From contig NZ_NIXK01000010.1 of assembly GCF_002763455.1 (NCBI RefSeq), forward strand, positions 52,147 to 116,146: a DNA stretch of 64,000 nt, given 5' to 3'. Under the pieces are notes generated by a model. The model made no database searches and was not told the origin of the DNA. It worked only from the letters and a program-made list of their open reading frames with translations. This DNA is from Lentibacillus sediminis. GTDB taxonomy: Bacteria > Bacillota > Bacilli > Bacillales > Amphibacillaceae. Of this stretch, positions 15,209 to 23,161 are shown one piece after another; within the stretch, counting starts at the first letter, position 1, and the number at the start of each line of letters is the position of its first letter. The translations under genes were made by a program, and so were the position numbers.

Positions 15209-16753
15209 ATGGATCGCAATGATGAAAATAAATTTAACCGCAATCCGGAAGACGAAAACACATCCTATGAACCGGAGCGGGAGCAAACGGAATATACGGG
15301 AAGAGATGCAGAGCCGGATCGTACGGAGCCTAGAGAGGAAGAGCTGCGGCGTACGGAAACTGGCCAGCCTGTAAATGATACAGAGCCAGATCATATGATG
15401 GGCAGCCATCCAGCAAGAGATACTGAGCCGGGCCGTACGGAATCAAGTCAGCCGGCAGAAGCTACAGAACCGGGACGCACAGAAACCGGACATCCAGCGA
15501 GAAACACAGAGCCGGAGCATACGCGAACCAGCCGGCCGGCAGCGGCCACAGCCGAGAAACCGAAGAAAAAGAAAAAATCAGGTATTGGACTTGGCGCACT
15601 TCTCGGCGGTGTAATTGGCGGTGTAATCTCGGCAATTGCTGTCGTTATGTTAGTTTCCTATAATATTATTCCTTTGAACCAGTCAGGAGGGAACGGGGAG
15701 ACGGCAGGTACCAGCCAGGATGAAGGCTCTCCGGAAGTCGTGGCAACCATGGCAACAGATAATGCGGAAACAGCCGCGAATATCAGTGAGACCGCAGAGG
15801 CTGTCGTGGGTGTAGTTAATCTGCAGCAGCAAAGTGTCTGGACAGAAAGCCAACAGGCTGGAGCAGGTTCCGGAATTATTTATAAAAAAGAAGACGGATC
15901 TGCTTATGTTGTAACCAACCAGCACGTAGTTGAAGGTGCAGAAGAAGTGGAAGTTGTATTGAATGATGACACGCGCATACCTGCCACGGTGCTTGGGACA
16001 GATGCATTGACAGATCTGGCCGTGCTGGAAATTGACGGAGAGAACATTGATACGGTAGCCAATCTTGGCTCCTCGTCCGATTTGACGGTTGGGGAAACCG
16101 TGATGGCGATCGGCAACCCGCTGGGAATGCAATTTGCCAACACCGTGACACAAGGTATCATCAGCGGTCTGGAGCGTTCCGTTCCTGTTGACACTAATGG
16201 AGACCAGCGGGCGGACTGGATGACAGAGGTCATTCAAACCGACGCAGCGATCAACCCTGGTAACAGTGGCGGCGCCCTGGTAAACACAGAAGGGGAAGTC
16301 ATTGGAATTAATTCCATGAAAATCGCACAACAGGCTGTGGAAGGCATCGGGTTTGCCATTCCAATTGATTCCGCCCTGCCGATTATGGAACAGCTGGAAT
16401 CAGGCGAAGAAGTAGAGCGGCCGTTTATTGGCATTAGCACTGCTTCGCTAAGCCAAGTGCCACCGCAAGCACAAGCACAGATTGAGCTGCCGGATGATGT
16501 AGAAGGCGGCATGGTCATTGCCCAAGTTGAGCCAGGATCATCCGCTGAGGCAGCCGGACTGCAGCAGTTTGACGTAATCACACAGATTAACGGAAATCCG
16601 ATCACATCCATTTTAGAATTACGGCAATTCCTCTATCAGGAAGCAACGATTGGGGAAACCGTTGAAATAGAATACTACCGTGATGGCAACCAGCAAACGG
16701 TAGACCTGCAGCTGCAGCCTCGCGAGGAACAGGAAGAACAACCTGCAGCGTAA
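15209..16753 (+). CDS. htrA: HtrA/DegP-type membrane-anchored serine protease
   Basis: This 514-residue protein degrades or refolds damaged proteins at the outer membrane face. An unusually long hydrophilic cytoplasmic N-terminus (residues 1-115) carries imperfect repeats of TEPGRTETGHPAR type. A Lys-rich stop (KPKKKKK) and one membrane span (about 126-150) follow. The trypsin-like domain has His in NQHVVEGAEE, Asp in DALTDLAVLEI and Ser in NPGNSGGALVN. A PDZ domain fills residues 405-500. ATG 15209 has GAAAGGATGG upstream. It is divergent from cssRS, so secretion-stress induction is expected. Whether it equals HtrA or HtrB of B. subtilis is open. Confidence 0.93.
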   Translation: MDRNDENKFNRNPEDENTSYEPEREQTEYTGRDAEPDRTEPREEELRRTETGQPVNDTEPDHMMGSHPARDTEPGRTESSQPAEATEPGRTETGHPARNTEPEHTRTSRPAAATAEKPKKKKKSGIGLGALLGGVIGGVISAIAVVMLVSYNIIPLNQSGGNGETAGTSQDEGSPEVVATMATDNAETAANISETAEAVVGVVNLQQQSVWTESQQAGAGSGIIYKKEDGSAYVVTNQHVVEGAEEVEVVLNDDTRIPATVLGTDALTDLAVLEIDGENIDTVANLGSSSDLTVGETVMAIGNPLGMQFANTVTQGIISGLERSVPVDTNGDQRADWMTEVIQTDAAINPGNSGGALVNTEGEVIGINSMKIAQQAVEGIGFAIPIDSALPIMEQLESGEEVERPFIGISTASLSQVPPQAQAQIELPDDVEGGMVIAQVEPGSSAEAAGLQQFDVITQINGNPITSILELRQFLYQEATIGETVEIEYYRDGNQQTVDLQLQPREEQEEQPAA

Positions 16754-16763
16754 CAACAGGAAA

Positions 16764-16801
16764 AACTTCCGGCGGGAAAGAGCCCGCCGGAAGTTTTTTT
16801 T
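16764..16801 (+). terminator. Terminator of htrA
   Basis: AACTTCCGGCGGG and CCCGCCGGAAGTT form a perfect 13-bp stem around AAAGAG, followed by eight T residues. Confidence 0.95.
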
Positions 16802-16803
16802 GT

Positions 16804-17010
16804 TTAACCAAAGAATAAATCAGTGATATTACTGCCTTTCGAACTCTGCTTATTGTAAAACTCCGAGTAACCGCAGTTCTTGCAGTACACCACCACAAAT
16901 TGATTGTTCTGTACATCAAACATCTTAGACAGCCCGGTTCCGGTCATCGCAACCTCCTTCGAGTCCGCCTCGATGCCGCCGCATTTGATGCATCCTTTTC
17001 CATCCTTCAT
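16804..17010 (-). CDS. Zinc-ribbon protein (DUF2082-type)
   Basis: This 68-residue protein has two Cys pairs, CIKCGG near residue 7 and CKNCGYSEFY near residue 44. Between them lies the family phrase GTGLSKMFDVQNNQFVVVYC. This is the pattern of predicted nucleic-acid-binding Zn-ribbon proteins (PF09855-like). The start at 17010 is chosen because AAGGGG (17019-17024) is eight bases away; two in-frame starts further upstream touch it. Convergent with htrA. No specific role is known. Confidence 0.8.
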   Translation of the reverse strand: MKDGKGCIKCGGIEADSKEVAMTGTGLSKMFDVQNNQFVVVYCKNCGYSEFYNKQSSKGSNITDLFFG

Positions 17011-17046
17011 ATACATCACCCCTTGCCAGGTACTACGTCACACCCG

Positions 17047-17733
17047 TCAAAAGGATTCATTTTCTTCATCGTATCTCTCTTCAAATTTATTATGATTTGG
17101 GGTAACCCCATTATAGCTTCCATCAATATCTGCGGAGAGGAACCCTTCCAGGTCAGTGACTGACCCGATGTTTTCGTCACTGTTCGGGAACATTTCATCG
17201 TAGTTGTCTTTATCCTCATAAAAATCCGAAGCGGTCTCCGATGTGCCATAGCGGCTGACTTCCTGCCAGGCATCTTCAGCGTCATAACCGGTCTGTTCTT
17301 CTTCCTTGATTTCATTTGGATTGATGTTCGGACTGAACACCTCTTCTTCCATCGTGCGCGGGTGTTCAAAGGCATTGTTTTCCGCATGCTGAACACAGCG
17401 GTCGGCTGTCGGGACTGCTTCCAGCCGCTCAAAAGGGATATCTCCCCCGCACTTGCTGCAGATCCCATAGGTGCCCTCATCAATCGCATGCAGTGCCGCA
17501 TTAATGTCTTCCAGTTCCTTTTCCGCATGCTCATTCAGCGCTGTGTCTTTTTCCCGCTCAAATAATTCGGTGCCCATATCTCCCGGGTGATTATCATAAT
17601 TGGACAGCTCGCCCATGGATTCTTTTGAAAGCTCCATTGTTGTGCCAAAATGATCCTGGATATGATTGATTAGTTCATTTTGCCGTTGCAATAACGACGC
17701 TTTGCACTGACTCTGCTGTTCTGCCGTGATCAT
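17047..17733 (-). CDS. yteA: YteA-family protein with DksA/TraR-type zinc finger
   Basis: A 228-residue acidic protein. Residues 1-85 form a helical coiled-coil-like region (LLQRQNELINHIQDHF ... EKELEDINAALHAIDEGTYG). A TraR/DksA-type zinc finger follows at about residues 90-118 (CSKCGGDIPFERLEAVPTAD, then RCVQHAE); its last ligand pair is CxxH instead of CxxC. The C-terminal half has the YteA layout (RTMEEEVFSPNIN, DAWQEVSRYGTSETASDF). Bacillus YteA proteins are annotated as sporulation-related, with no firm mechanism. Monocistronic; the gene downstream in the same direction is the zinc-ribbon gene. Confidence 0.87.
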   Translation of the reverse strand: MITAEQQSQCKASLLQRQNELINHIQDHFGTTMELSKESMGELSNYDNHPGDMGTELFEREKDTALNEHAEKELEDINAALHAIDEGTYGICSKCGGDIPFERLEAVPTADRCVQHAENNAFEHPRTMEEEVFSPNINPNEIKEEEQTGYDAEDAWQEVSRYGTSETASDFYEDKDNYDEMFPNSDENIGSVTDLEGFLSADIDGSYNGVTPNHNKFEERYDEENESF

Positions 17734-17904
17734 AACATTCCTCCTCCGTCCATGTTCTTAAGTGTGCTAACCATACTATGTGTAAAAGCCATTTTATGAT
17801 TCTCAGGATTAGCTCCCAAATCATGTTAACCGTGGAAATGCCGTCCATTGGAAGGATTTTTCGGAAAGATGTAGAATGATGAGAGGGAAAGGAGAATGAT
17901 CAGT

Positions 17905-18780
17905 ATGCTGACATCAAATTCAACGATTGGCTTTATCGGAACGGGTGTAATGGGAAAAAGCATGGCGGTTAACCTGCAAAATGCCGGGTTTTCACTTGCT
18001 GTTTACACAAGGACAAAGGAAAAAGCTCAAGGACTGGTGGATAATGGTGCGAACTGGAAAAGCACTATTGCCGAATTGGCGGTGAGTGCGGATGTGATCA
18101 TTACGATGGTCGGTTACCCATCAGATGTGGAAGAAGTGTATTTTGGCGAGGGCGGCATTTTGGAAAATGCGGCTGCAGGCAACTATGTGATTGATATGAC
18201 AACATCGAAACCGACTCTGGCAGAGAAAATTTTTAAGGAAGCAAAGGCACGGGGAATTTACGCACTGGATGCACCGGTTTCCGGCGGGGATGTCGGTGCA
18301 AAAAATGCTTCCCTTGCCATCATGGTTGGTGGTGAGCAACAGGACTTTGATGCGATCGCGCCACTTCTTCATGTGATGGGTAATAACGTGATTTTACAAG
18401 GCGCGGCTGGCGCAGGTCAGCATACCAAACTTGCTAACCAGATTACGATCGCCTCCACCATGGTCGGTGTTTGTGAAGCCATTGCATATGCTCGAAAATC
18501 GGGCTTGGATCCATCCCGCGTTCTGGACAGTATCTCTACTGGAGCAGCCGGCAGCTTTTCCTTGACCAAGCTTGCTCCCCGGATACTCGCAGGTGATTTC
18601 GCACCGGGATTTTATGTAAAGCATTTTATTAAAGATATGACCATTGCACTGGAGTCCGCGGAGGAAATGGGAATGTCCACGCCAGGCCTGGCTCTATCTC
18701 TGGAGCTGTATAGGGAGCTTGCTGAAAAAGGGGAAGAAGACAGTGGGACTCAGGCGTTGATTAAGTTGTTTGAAGAGTAG
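17905..18780 (+). CDS. NAD(P)-dependent beta-hydroxyacid dehydrogenase
   Basis: This 291-residue enzyme belongs to the 3-hydroxyisobutyrate dehydrogenase family. It has an N-terminal Rossmann domain with IGFIGTGVMGKSMA (residues 8-21), the substrate-binding DAPVSGGDVGAKNASLAIMVGG (near 120; the full glycine-rich stretch spans 118-140), and the catalytic Lys in GAGQHTKLANQ near 175. In Bacillus the nearest relative is probably YkwC. The actual substrate (3-hydroxyisobutyrate, tartronate semialdehyde or another) cannot be told. ATG 17905 lies ten bases from AAGGAG; ATG 17896 is in frame but only two bases from it. Confidence 0.88.
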   Translation: MLTSNSTIGFIGTGVMGKSMAVNLQNAGFSLAVYTRTKEKAQGLVDNGANWKSTIAELAVSADVIITMVGYPSDVEEVYFGEGGILENAAAGNYVIDMTTSKPTLAEKIFKEAKARGIYALDAPVSGGDVGAKNASLAIMVGGEQQDFDAIAPLLHVMGNNVILQGAAGAGQHTKLANQITIASTMVGVCEAIAYARKSGLDPSRVLDSISTGAAGSFSLTKLAPRILAGDFAPGFYVKHFIKDMTIALESAEEMGMSTPGLALSLELYRELAEKGEEDSGTQALIKLFEE

Positions 18781-18790
18781 GAGCAGTCTG

Positions 18791-18870
18791 GGTGGAGGTT
18801 TTCTCTCTCGGGTTGAAGTTTCTGCTCTCGGGTTGAAGCTCTCGTGCTCGATCCTGAGTTCTCATGCTCG
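18791..18870. repeat. 20-bp tandem repeat array, 4 units
   Basis: Units start at 18791, 18811, 18831 and 18851. The best conserved is GGTTGAAGTTTCTGCTCTCG. They belong to the same family as the arrays at 12731, 38511 and 63871, more diverged here. The array begins 10 bases after the dehydrogenase stop. Confidence 0.85.
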
Positions 18871-18957
18871 GAATGCCAACTTATGCCAAGATTAAATCCT
18901 GTTTAAACTGCAGACAATAAGAAAAATGTATTTTTAAATAGGATTGGAGTTGGCAAG

Positions 18958-19332
18958 ATGGAATTTCATCAAGAGGAAGCTGTTAATTATTTTGATCAGT
19001 CGATTGTCGATTATAAAGAGGGAAGCAACCGTCTCAGCAAACATTTGCCCAAGATGATGAAAGGCTATTTCGATTTCACGGAAGCGTGCTTTGCGGATGG
19101 GAATATCAGCAAAAAACAGAAACAGCTAACAGCGCTTGGCATCAGCATTTATGCCCAGGATGAATACTGCATTATGTACCATACAAAAGGCGCGTGTGAG
19201 CATGGGGCGTCACAGGAAGAGCTAATGGAAACGATCGCCATCAGTGCTGCCTTGGGTGGCGGGGCTGCATTGTCTCAAGGTGTTACCTTAGCGATGGATA
19301 CGTATGATCATTACCATCAGACGATGCATTAA
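18958..19332 (+). CDS. AhpD/carboxymuconolactone decarboxylase-family protein
   Basis: This 124-residue all-helical protein has the AhpD-like core: KQKQLTALGISIYAQDEYCI, then MYHTKGACEHGASQEELMET and a glycine-rich helix. The usual CxxC redox pair is not intact: there is a single Cys in EYCIMYH and another in GACEHG, so peroxidase-reductase activity is uncertain. Such proteins are common in Firmicutes with no defined substrate. The ATG at 18958 is preceded by TTGGAG. A hairpin terminator follows, so it is a single-gene unit. Confidence 0.82.
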   Translation: MEFHQEEAVNYFDQSIVDYKEGSNRLSKHLPKMMKGYFDFTEACFADGNISKKQKQLTALGISIYAQDEYCIMYHTKGACEHGASQEELMETIAISAALGGGAALSQGVTLAMDTYDHYHQTMH

Positions 19333-19338
19333 AAGTGT

Positions 19339-19373
19339 GGAGATCCTCTGTTTATACAGGGGATCTTCCTTTT
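19339..19373 (+). terminator. Terminator after the AhpD-like gene
   Basis: GGAGATCCTCTG pairs imperfectly with CAGGGGATCTTCC around a 6-base loop and is followed by TTTT. Confidence 0.75.
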
Positions 19374-19379
19374 GAGTTG

Positions 19380-19464
19380 CAGTGCGCCGAGCGAGGTGCA
19401 GGGCAAATCGAGCGAGCACACCCTCAAATCGGGCGTACGCAGTTTCGAATCGAGCGAGTCACGC
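19380..19464. repeat. 21-bp tandem repeat array, about 4 units
   Basis: The motif CGAGCGAG or its variant CGGGCGTA starts at 19388, 19409, 19430 and 19451, exactly 21 bases apart. Upstream of each is AAATCG or GAATCG in units 2-4. The consensus is unrelated to the 20-bp family. It lies between convergent genes. Confidence 0.82.
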
Positions 19465-19477
19465 TAACAACAAAATA

Positions 19478-19801
19478 TTAATTTTCATTTGAACGGGATC
19501 CTTTCTGACCCTGCTTCTCAATTTCCCCCTGCACAGCAAAAGCCAGATCATCATTGCCAAACAGCTGGAGCACCTCCAGCATAGTCGCATCCGCAATCTG
19601 GTCCGACTCCTTCCTCGGCACCGTTAATTCCATCGCTTCCTCCAGAGCAGGATTTCTTCCCTGGCCTGGATAAGCCTGTTCATACAGCGCGACCGGGTCG
19701 ATGTCATGATTCACACACCACTGCGCGTAAATCAGAATCATCATCTTCTCCTCGTTTTGGTAATTCTCAATGACTTGCTTCTCCCTTTCCTGCTTATCCA
19801 T
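19478..19801 (-). CDS. Conserved hypothetical protein, YxbA-like
   Basis: This 107-residue soluble acidic protein has the pattern QVIENYQNEEKMMILIYAQW with CVNHDIDPVALYEQAYP, then VPRKESDQI and LQLFGNDDLAFAVQ. It resembles small Bacillus proteins of the YxbA type as I recall them, whose gene is also beside a methyltransferase gene (yxbB). No function is known. It overlaps the end of the methyltransferase gene by 8 bases, so the pair is co-translated. Confidence 0.75.
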   Translation of the reverse strand: MDKQEREKQVIENYQNEEKMMILIYAQWCVNHDIDPVALYEQAYPGQGRNPALEEAMELTVPRKESDQIADATMLEVLQLFGNDDLAFAVQGEIEKQGQKGSRSNEN

Positions 19802-20510
19802 CCGTCTCCCCTTCTTTCCGAAGCATAAATACCCACATGAATGTCAGTGCCTGCTGCAGCTCCAGAGACAATTCCTGATAGTGCTGCTGCTTGACTCCTT
19901 CTTTGTAAACACCAAAACCATCTATGTACGCCAGCTGCTGCTCCCCCGCAAGCTGCCCGAATTCCCACGGCATCATCGTATTGCATATTGCCGGCTCACC
20001 ATGCAAGCGTGGATAGCTGTTCGCACGCGGCCCCGCTGTTGGTCCAAGAATCCCGGCAAAAATCAGCCCGCCTTCTTTTACCACCCGGCTCATCTCACCT
20101 AGAGCCTTCATCGGGGACGCTGTCCATTCCAGGACGTTAATTGCCATGACTGCATCCAGGCTGGCGTCCTCATATGGAAGCTCACTGACATCCCCTTGCA
20201 AAAAAGAGACCCCCGATAACCCAGCACGCTCCTTAGCAAGAGCAATCATTTCACTGGAAAGGTCCATGCCTGAAGCCTGATAGCCTGCCGCGCACAGTTT
20301 CAACGTACCATAACCATCACCGCATCCTATATCAAGCACACGACTCCCTTTTTGCAAATGTTTCTCTATAAAGGGAAGAATGTCCTTCCTGCTGCCACGC
20401 TCCCACATCTTCTCACTGCGCGAATGCCAGAATTCTGCCCGCCCGTCCCAGGCCGCTTCTGCCTCCCGCTCCCATCTGAAGTCTCCCACTAGCAATGCCT
20501 CCCGTTTCAT
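19794..20510 (-). CDS. Class I SAM-dependent methyltransferase, YxbB-like
   Basis: This 238-residue enzyme has the classic SAM-binding motif I VLDIGCGDGYGTLKL near residue 60. Motif II is GMDLSSEMIALA and a post-motif is LDAVMAINVLEW near residue 125. The acceptor substrate cannot be deduced. The downstream overlapping gene resembles yxbA, so the pair mirrors yxbB-yxbA of B. subtilis. The gene lies just beyond the cold-shock gene's terminator. Confidence 0.85.
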   Translation of the reverse strand: MKREALLVGDFRWEREAEAAWDGRAEFWHSRSEKMWERGSRKDILPFIEKHLQKGSRVLDIGCGDGYGTLKLCAAGYQASGMDLSSEMIALAKERAGLSGVSFLQGDVSELPYEDASLDAVMAINVLEWTASPMKALGEMSRVVKEGGLIFAGILGPTAGPRANSYPRLHGEPAICNTMMPWEFGQLAGEQQLAYIDGFGVYKEGVKQQHYQELSLELQQALTFMWVFMLRKEGETDG

Positions 20511-20517
20511 ATAAAAT

Positions 20518-20555
20518 AAAAAAAGGTTTACCCCACAAGTGAGATAAACCTTTTT
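20518..20555 (-). terminator. Terminator of the cold-shock gene
   Basis: AAAAAGGTTTA and TAAACCTTTTT flank a 16-base loop; the reverse strand gives a T-run directly after the arm. It sits between the cold-shock stop at 20566 and the methyltransferase start. Confidence 0.85.
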
Positions 20556-20565
20556 GGAAGTTCAA

Positions 20566-20763
20566 TTACGCACGAACAACGTTAGCTGCTTGTGGTCCGC
20601 GGTTGCCTTCCACGATTTCGAATTCAACATCTTCGCCTTCTTCAAGAGTTTTGAACCCTTCAGCTTGGATTGCTGAGAAGTGAACGAATACGTCGTCTCC
20701 GTCTTCACGCTCGATGAAACCGAAGCCTTTTTCAGCGTTGAACCATTTTACTTTACCAGTCAT
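20566..20763 (-). CDS. Cold-shock protein (CspA/CspB family)
   Basis: This 65-residue single-domain RNA/DNA chaperone has both RNP motifs, KGFGFIE (residues 12-18) and DVFVHFSAI (25-33). The family-typical ending [10 protein letters not shown] is present. It binds single-stranded nucleic acid to prevent or melt secondary structure. The ATG at 20763 has AAGGAGG upstream. A leader of at least 100 bases without other features is usual for csp mRNAs, which often self-regulate through the leader. Which csp paralogue (B, C or D) it is cannot be decided. Confidence 0.95.
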   Translation of the reverse strand: MTGKVKWFNAEKGFGFIEREDGDDVFVHFSAIQAEGFKTLEEGEDVEFEIVEGNRGPQAANVVRA

Positions 20764-20854
20764 TTACATGACCTCCTTATACAAATAGCTTGCAAAGTAT
20801 AATTGAATCATAAATACTTTTACACCACTTGTTAAAGAGATCGTAAAGTATTAT

Positions 20855-20986
20855 TCAAACTTCAATTTCCATTGCTTCTTTTACTTTAACTGTTTTCGCA
20901 GCAGAATGCAAGCGTTTAGGGAAAATAATTTTTAATAAACGATAGAAGGGCTGAACAAAATGAAAAAACCAGTAAAATTCATGCAT
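20855..20986 (-). CDS. Possible 43-residue basic peptide gene (doubtful)
   Basis: An ATG at 20986 opens 43 codons on the reverse strand, with an aromatic start (MHEFYWFFHFVQPFYRLL) and a basic tail containing AAKTVKVKEAMEIEV. Composition is protein-like, but no strong ribosome site is seen, and it overlaps a sigma-G-like promoter on the other strand. It may equally be chance within the csp upstream region. Confidence 0.25.
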   Translation of the reverse strand: MHEFYWFFHFVQPFYRLLKIIFPKRLHSAAKTVKVKEAMEIEV

Positions 20987-20990
20987 AATT
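20961..20990 (+). promoter_or_regulatory. Sigma-G/sigma-F-like forespore promoter
   Basis: TGAAAA (20961-20966), a 17-base spacer and CATAATT (20984-20990) match the Bacillus forespore pattern TGAATA-N17/18-CATACTA. It is about 70 bases upstream of the Gln-rich gene, which suggests expression inside the developing spore. Confidence 0.5.
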
Positions 20991-21061
20991 ACCCATTACA
21001 TGTGAGAACGTAAAGGACAGAGTGGTTACACGCTCAATATCATCCATGGAGGTATCGTATA

Positions 21062-21319
21062 ATGGCACAACAGAATCAGCAACAGCAACAATTGCAGCAG
21101 GCTATCCAGCAAGCTCAGCAGGCTCAGCAGGCTGTACAACAGGCTCAAAGCAGTGCAAATCCTCAGCAGCTGCAGCAAGCTCAGCAACAGGCACAGCAAG
21201 CTCAGGCATCGCTGCAAAATGCTCAGGCACAAGCTGGAGCAAATGCACCGCAAAGCCAACAAGCTCAACAAGCTCAGCAATCGCTGCAGCAAGCTGTTCA
21301 GCAATCTCAACAACAGTAA
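21062..21319 (+). CDS. Gln/Ala-rich low-complexity protein, possible spore protein
   Basis: An 85-residue product in which 45 residues are glutamine and most of the rest alanine, serine or leucine, built from QQAQQA-type steps. It has no Cys, no charged residue and no aromatic residue. A strong ribosome site (GGAGG, nine bases before ATG 21062), a forespore-type promoter and a perfect terminator show it is a real gene. Gamma-type small acid-soluble spore proteins (SspE) are of similar size and Gln-rich, but this lacks their FGTEFASET repeats. I infer an SspE-like amino-acid reserve or a spore matrix protein. Confidence 0.7.
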   Translation: MAQQNQQQQQLQQAIQQAQQAQQAVQQAQSSANPQQLQQAQQQAQQAQASLQNAQAQAGANAPQSQQAQQAQQSLQQAVQQSQQQ

Positions 21320-21328
21320 CTTTAAATT

Positions 21329-21368
21329 TATCAAAAAGAGAGCTCAACACCGGAGCTCTCTTTTTGAT
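21329..21368. terminator. Bidirectional terminator
   Basis: ATCAAAAAGAGAGCTC and GAGCTCTCTTTTTGAT form a perfect 16-bp stem around a 7-base loop. It serves the Gln-rich gene and possibly the convergent permease gene. Confidence 0.92.
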
Positions 21369-21458
21369 ATAATATTTAACCACAACTACAGGTGAATCGT
21401 GCCATAATTCCTCGCAGGCGAAAGATGTTGCCAGGAACAACACCCCAAAACTTAACAC

Positions 21459-22871
21459 CTACCCTAAATAAACCAAACCCTGCACCCATACCTGTACCGT
21501 CAAATAAATCACAACCGCATACTTCCAATTAAACCCGACCCCATTCCGAAAGCCACTCAAGCCATTAGCCCCACTCAATACAATAACCGGCATAATAAGT
21601 GGTGACAACAGGATCGAAATAGCACTTCCGGAAGTAACCGCTAAGACAATCAATTCAGGGGGATATGGAAGATCAAGGCTGCCCAGTATTCCTCCAACCA
21701 AAACCATCACAGTCAATGGTCCAAGTCCAAAAAAACCTAATATAATAACGATAAACGGCAAGAAATAAAGAATATTTAAAAATGGAACCATTTCTTGTAA
21801 TGAATAAATACCATCCACAACAAAGGCTGCAAATCCAGTCTGATTCAATGCAAAAATCATCATGCCAGCACCTAGCATGACACAAAGCTGATAGGATTGA
21901 CCGCTCATATCATGGTTTACATACATATTTGCTTTCTTGATTAATTTATGAGGCCTTTTTTTCAACAGATAATAGATAAATATCCAAACAACCACTACCA
22001 GCGGAATAAGAACCAAAAGTTCCACCGGTACGATCGCCTGCACGATAAAAATCGAACCAAAGAGCGAAAAGAACAATAAAGCAAATTCAATGATCTTCCG
22101 TTTCATTTGCCTGTTATTTGCGCTGTGGCTTACTACCTCTTCAATTTCTGTTTGTAGACCAGACGTTAAGTCCACCCCATACCGCTTTTCATCAAAATAA
22201 GAGAAAACCAGTGCAATAATTATTCCACAGACCGACATTCCGAATCCCTGCAAAATAGAAATCCAAAGCGAAGCATCCATCACCTCTACAATGAATGCAA
22301 AGTTGGGCATGCTAATTACCCAAAATGTGGAGAGGGCAAATCCCCTTAGTAGTGCAGTTCCTTTAAAATTTTCCCAGGCTTCCCCCTTCTCTTCCTTCAA
22401 AATCTCATTTACAAAATGATACATCATCGGAATCGAACCAAAAAGCAGGAAATAGGAAATAATTTGCGTAAAGGAGACGACACCAAAGTAAAACTTTCTG
22501 CTTGTATTGAGCAATTTATTTCCCAGTCCAATAATTGCTTCCATATAAGGCTCTTCCCTCAATACCCAGCTAATCATTGGTACAATCACTAATAGCCCAA
22601 TCATATTACGCATATGCAGAAATCCATTTTCCAATCCCTCTATGACCGACGTCTCTGAAAAGATCAAAATGATGAATCCCACAAGAAAAAGACCAAACGG
22701 CAACTTCATTTTTTGAATCGTTCGGGACAGGATTGCAAATAAAAAAATCCCCATCCCAAAAACGGCTAAGAAATGGAGTAACATACTATGTTCATAAAAA
22801 TAGGTAATAAAATGTAAGACTGCATAGAATGTGATGGATAGACTTAGTCCACGTTTGGCGATCGTATGCAT
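21459..22871 (-). CDS. Polytopic membrane protein, about 12 spans, family unknown
   Basis: This 470-residue protein has about eleven to twelve hydrophobic spans and a cytoplasmic loop near residue 255 (DEKRYGVDLTSGLQTEIEEV). A repeated-half look and the phrase SGSAISILLSPLIMPVIVLS suggest an ion- or anion-coupled permease, but I do not recognise a family with confidence. ATG 22871 is chosen for its GGGAG ribosome site; the frame stays open upstream to 23090 without one. It is a single gene, convergent with the Gln-rich gene. Confidence 0.65.
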   Translation of the reverse strand: MHTIAKRGLSLSITFYAVLHFITYFYEHSMLLHFLAVFGMGIFLFAILSRTIQKMKLPFGLFLVGFIILIFSETSVIEGLENGFLHMRNMIGLLVIVPMISWVLREEPYMEAIIGLGNKLLNTSRKFYFGVVSFTQIISYFLLFGSIPMMYHFVNEILKEEKGEAWENFKGTALLRGFALSTFWVISMPNFAFIVEVMDASLWISILQGFGMSVCGIIIALVFSYFDEKRYGVDLTSGLQTEIEEVVSHSANNRQMKRKIIEFALLFFSLFGSIFIVQAIVPVELLVLIPLVVVVWIFIYYLLKKRPHKLIKKANMYVNHDMSGQSYQLCVMLGAGMMIFALNQTGFAAFVVDGIYSLQEMVPFLNILYFLPFIVIILGFFGLGPLTVMVLVGGILGSLDLPYPPELIVLAVTSGSAISILLSPLIMPVIVLSGANGLSGFRNGVGFNWKYAVVIYLTVQVWVQGLVYLG

Positions 22872-23130
22872 TTCAATAAACTCCCTACAGACAAGCTCAT
22901 GGTTAAATAACCAATTACAAAAATGCACTTTCACCTGGTCGAAGTGCATCTTCAAGCTACACAGAAACAGTATATACGAAGAAATAGACAAGTGACAATG
23001 GTTCAACTTAAAGGTATTGAACAGGCAGAAAAAAGTGGGAATGCTATCTATATAGGAAGTATGCCGGAAGACAAATGGGAAAACCAGCATATTGCAGGAA
23101 GTTTGCTCCTTCTCGTTCTTAGTGCTTTCT

Positions 23131-23160
23131 AAAAGAGAGCCCTGTCCTCAGCTCTCTTTT
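23131..23160. terminator. Terminator hairpin
   Basis: AAAAGAGAGC and GCTCTCTTTT form a perfect 10-bp stem around 10 bases. It lies two bases beyond the stop of the decayed MFS gene and was probably its terminator. Confidence 0.75.
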
Positions 23161-23161
23161 C

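Noticed and set aside
22923..23132. 69-codon plus-strand frame after the permease
   Set aside because: No ribosome site and no recognisable domain. It runs into a terminator hairpin.
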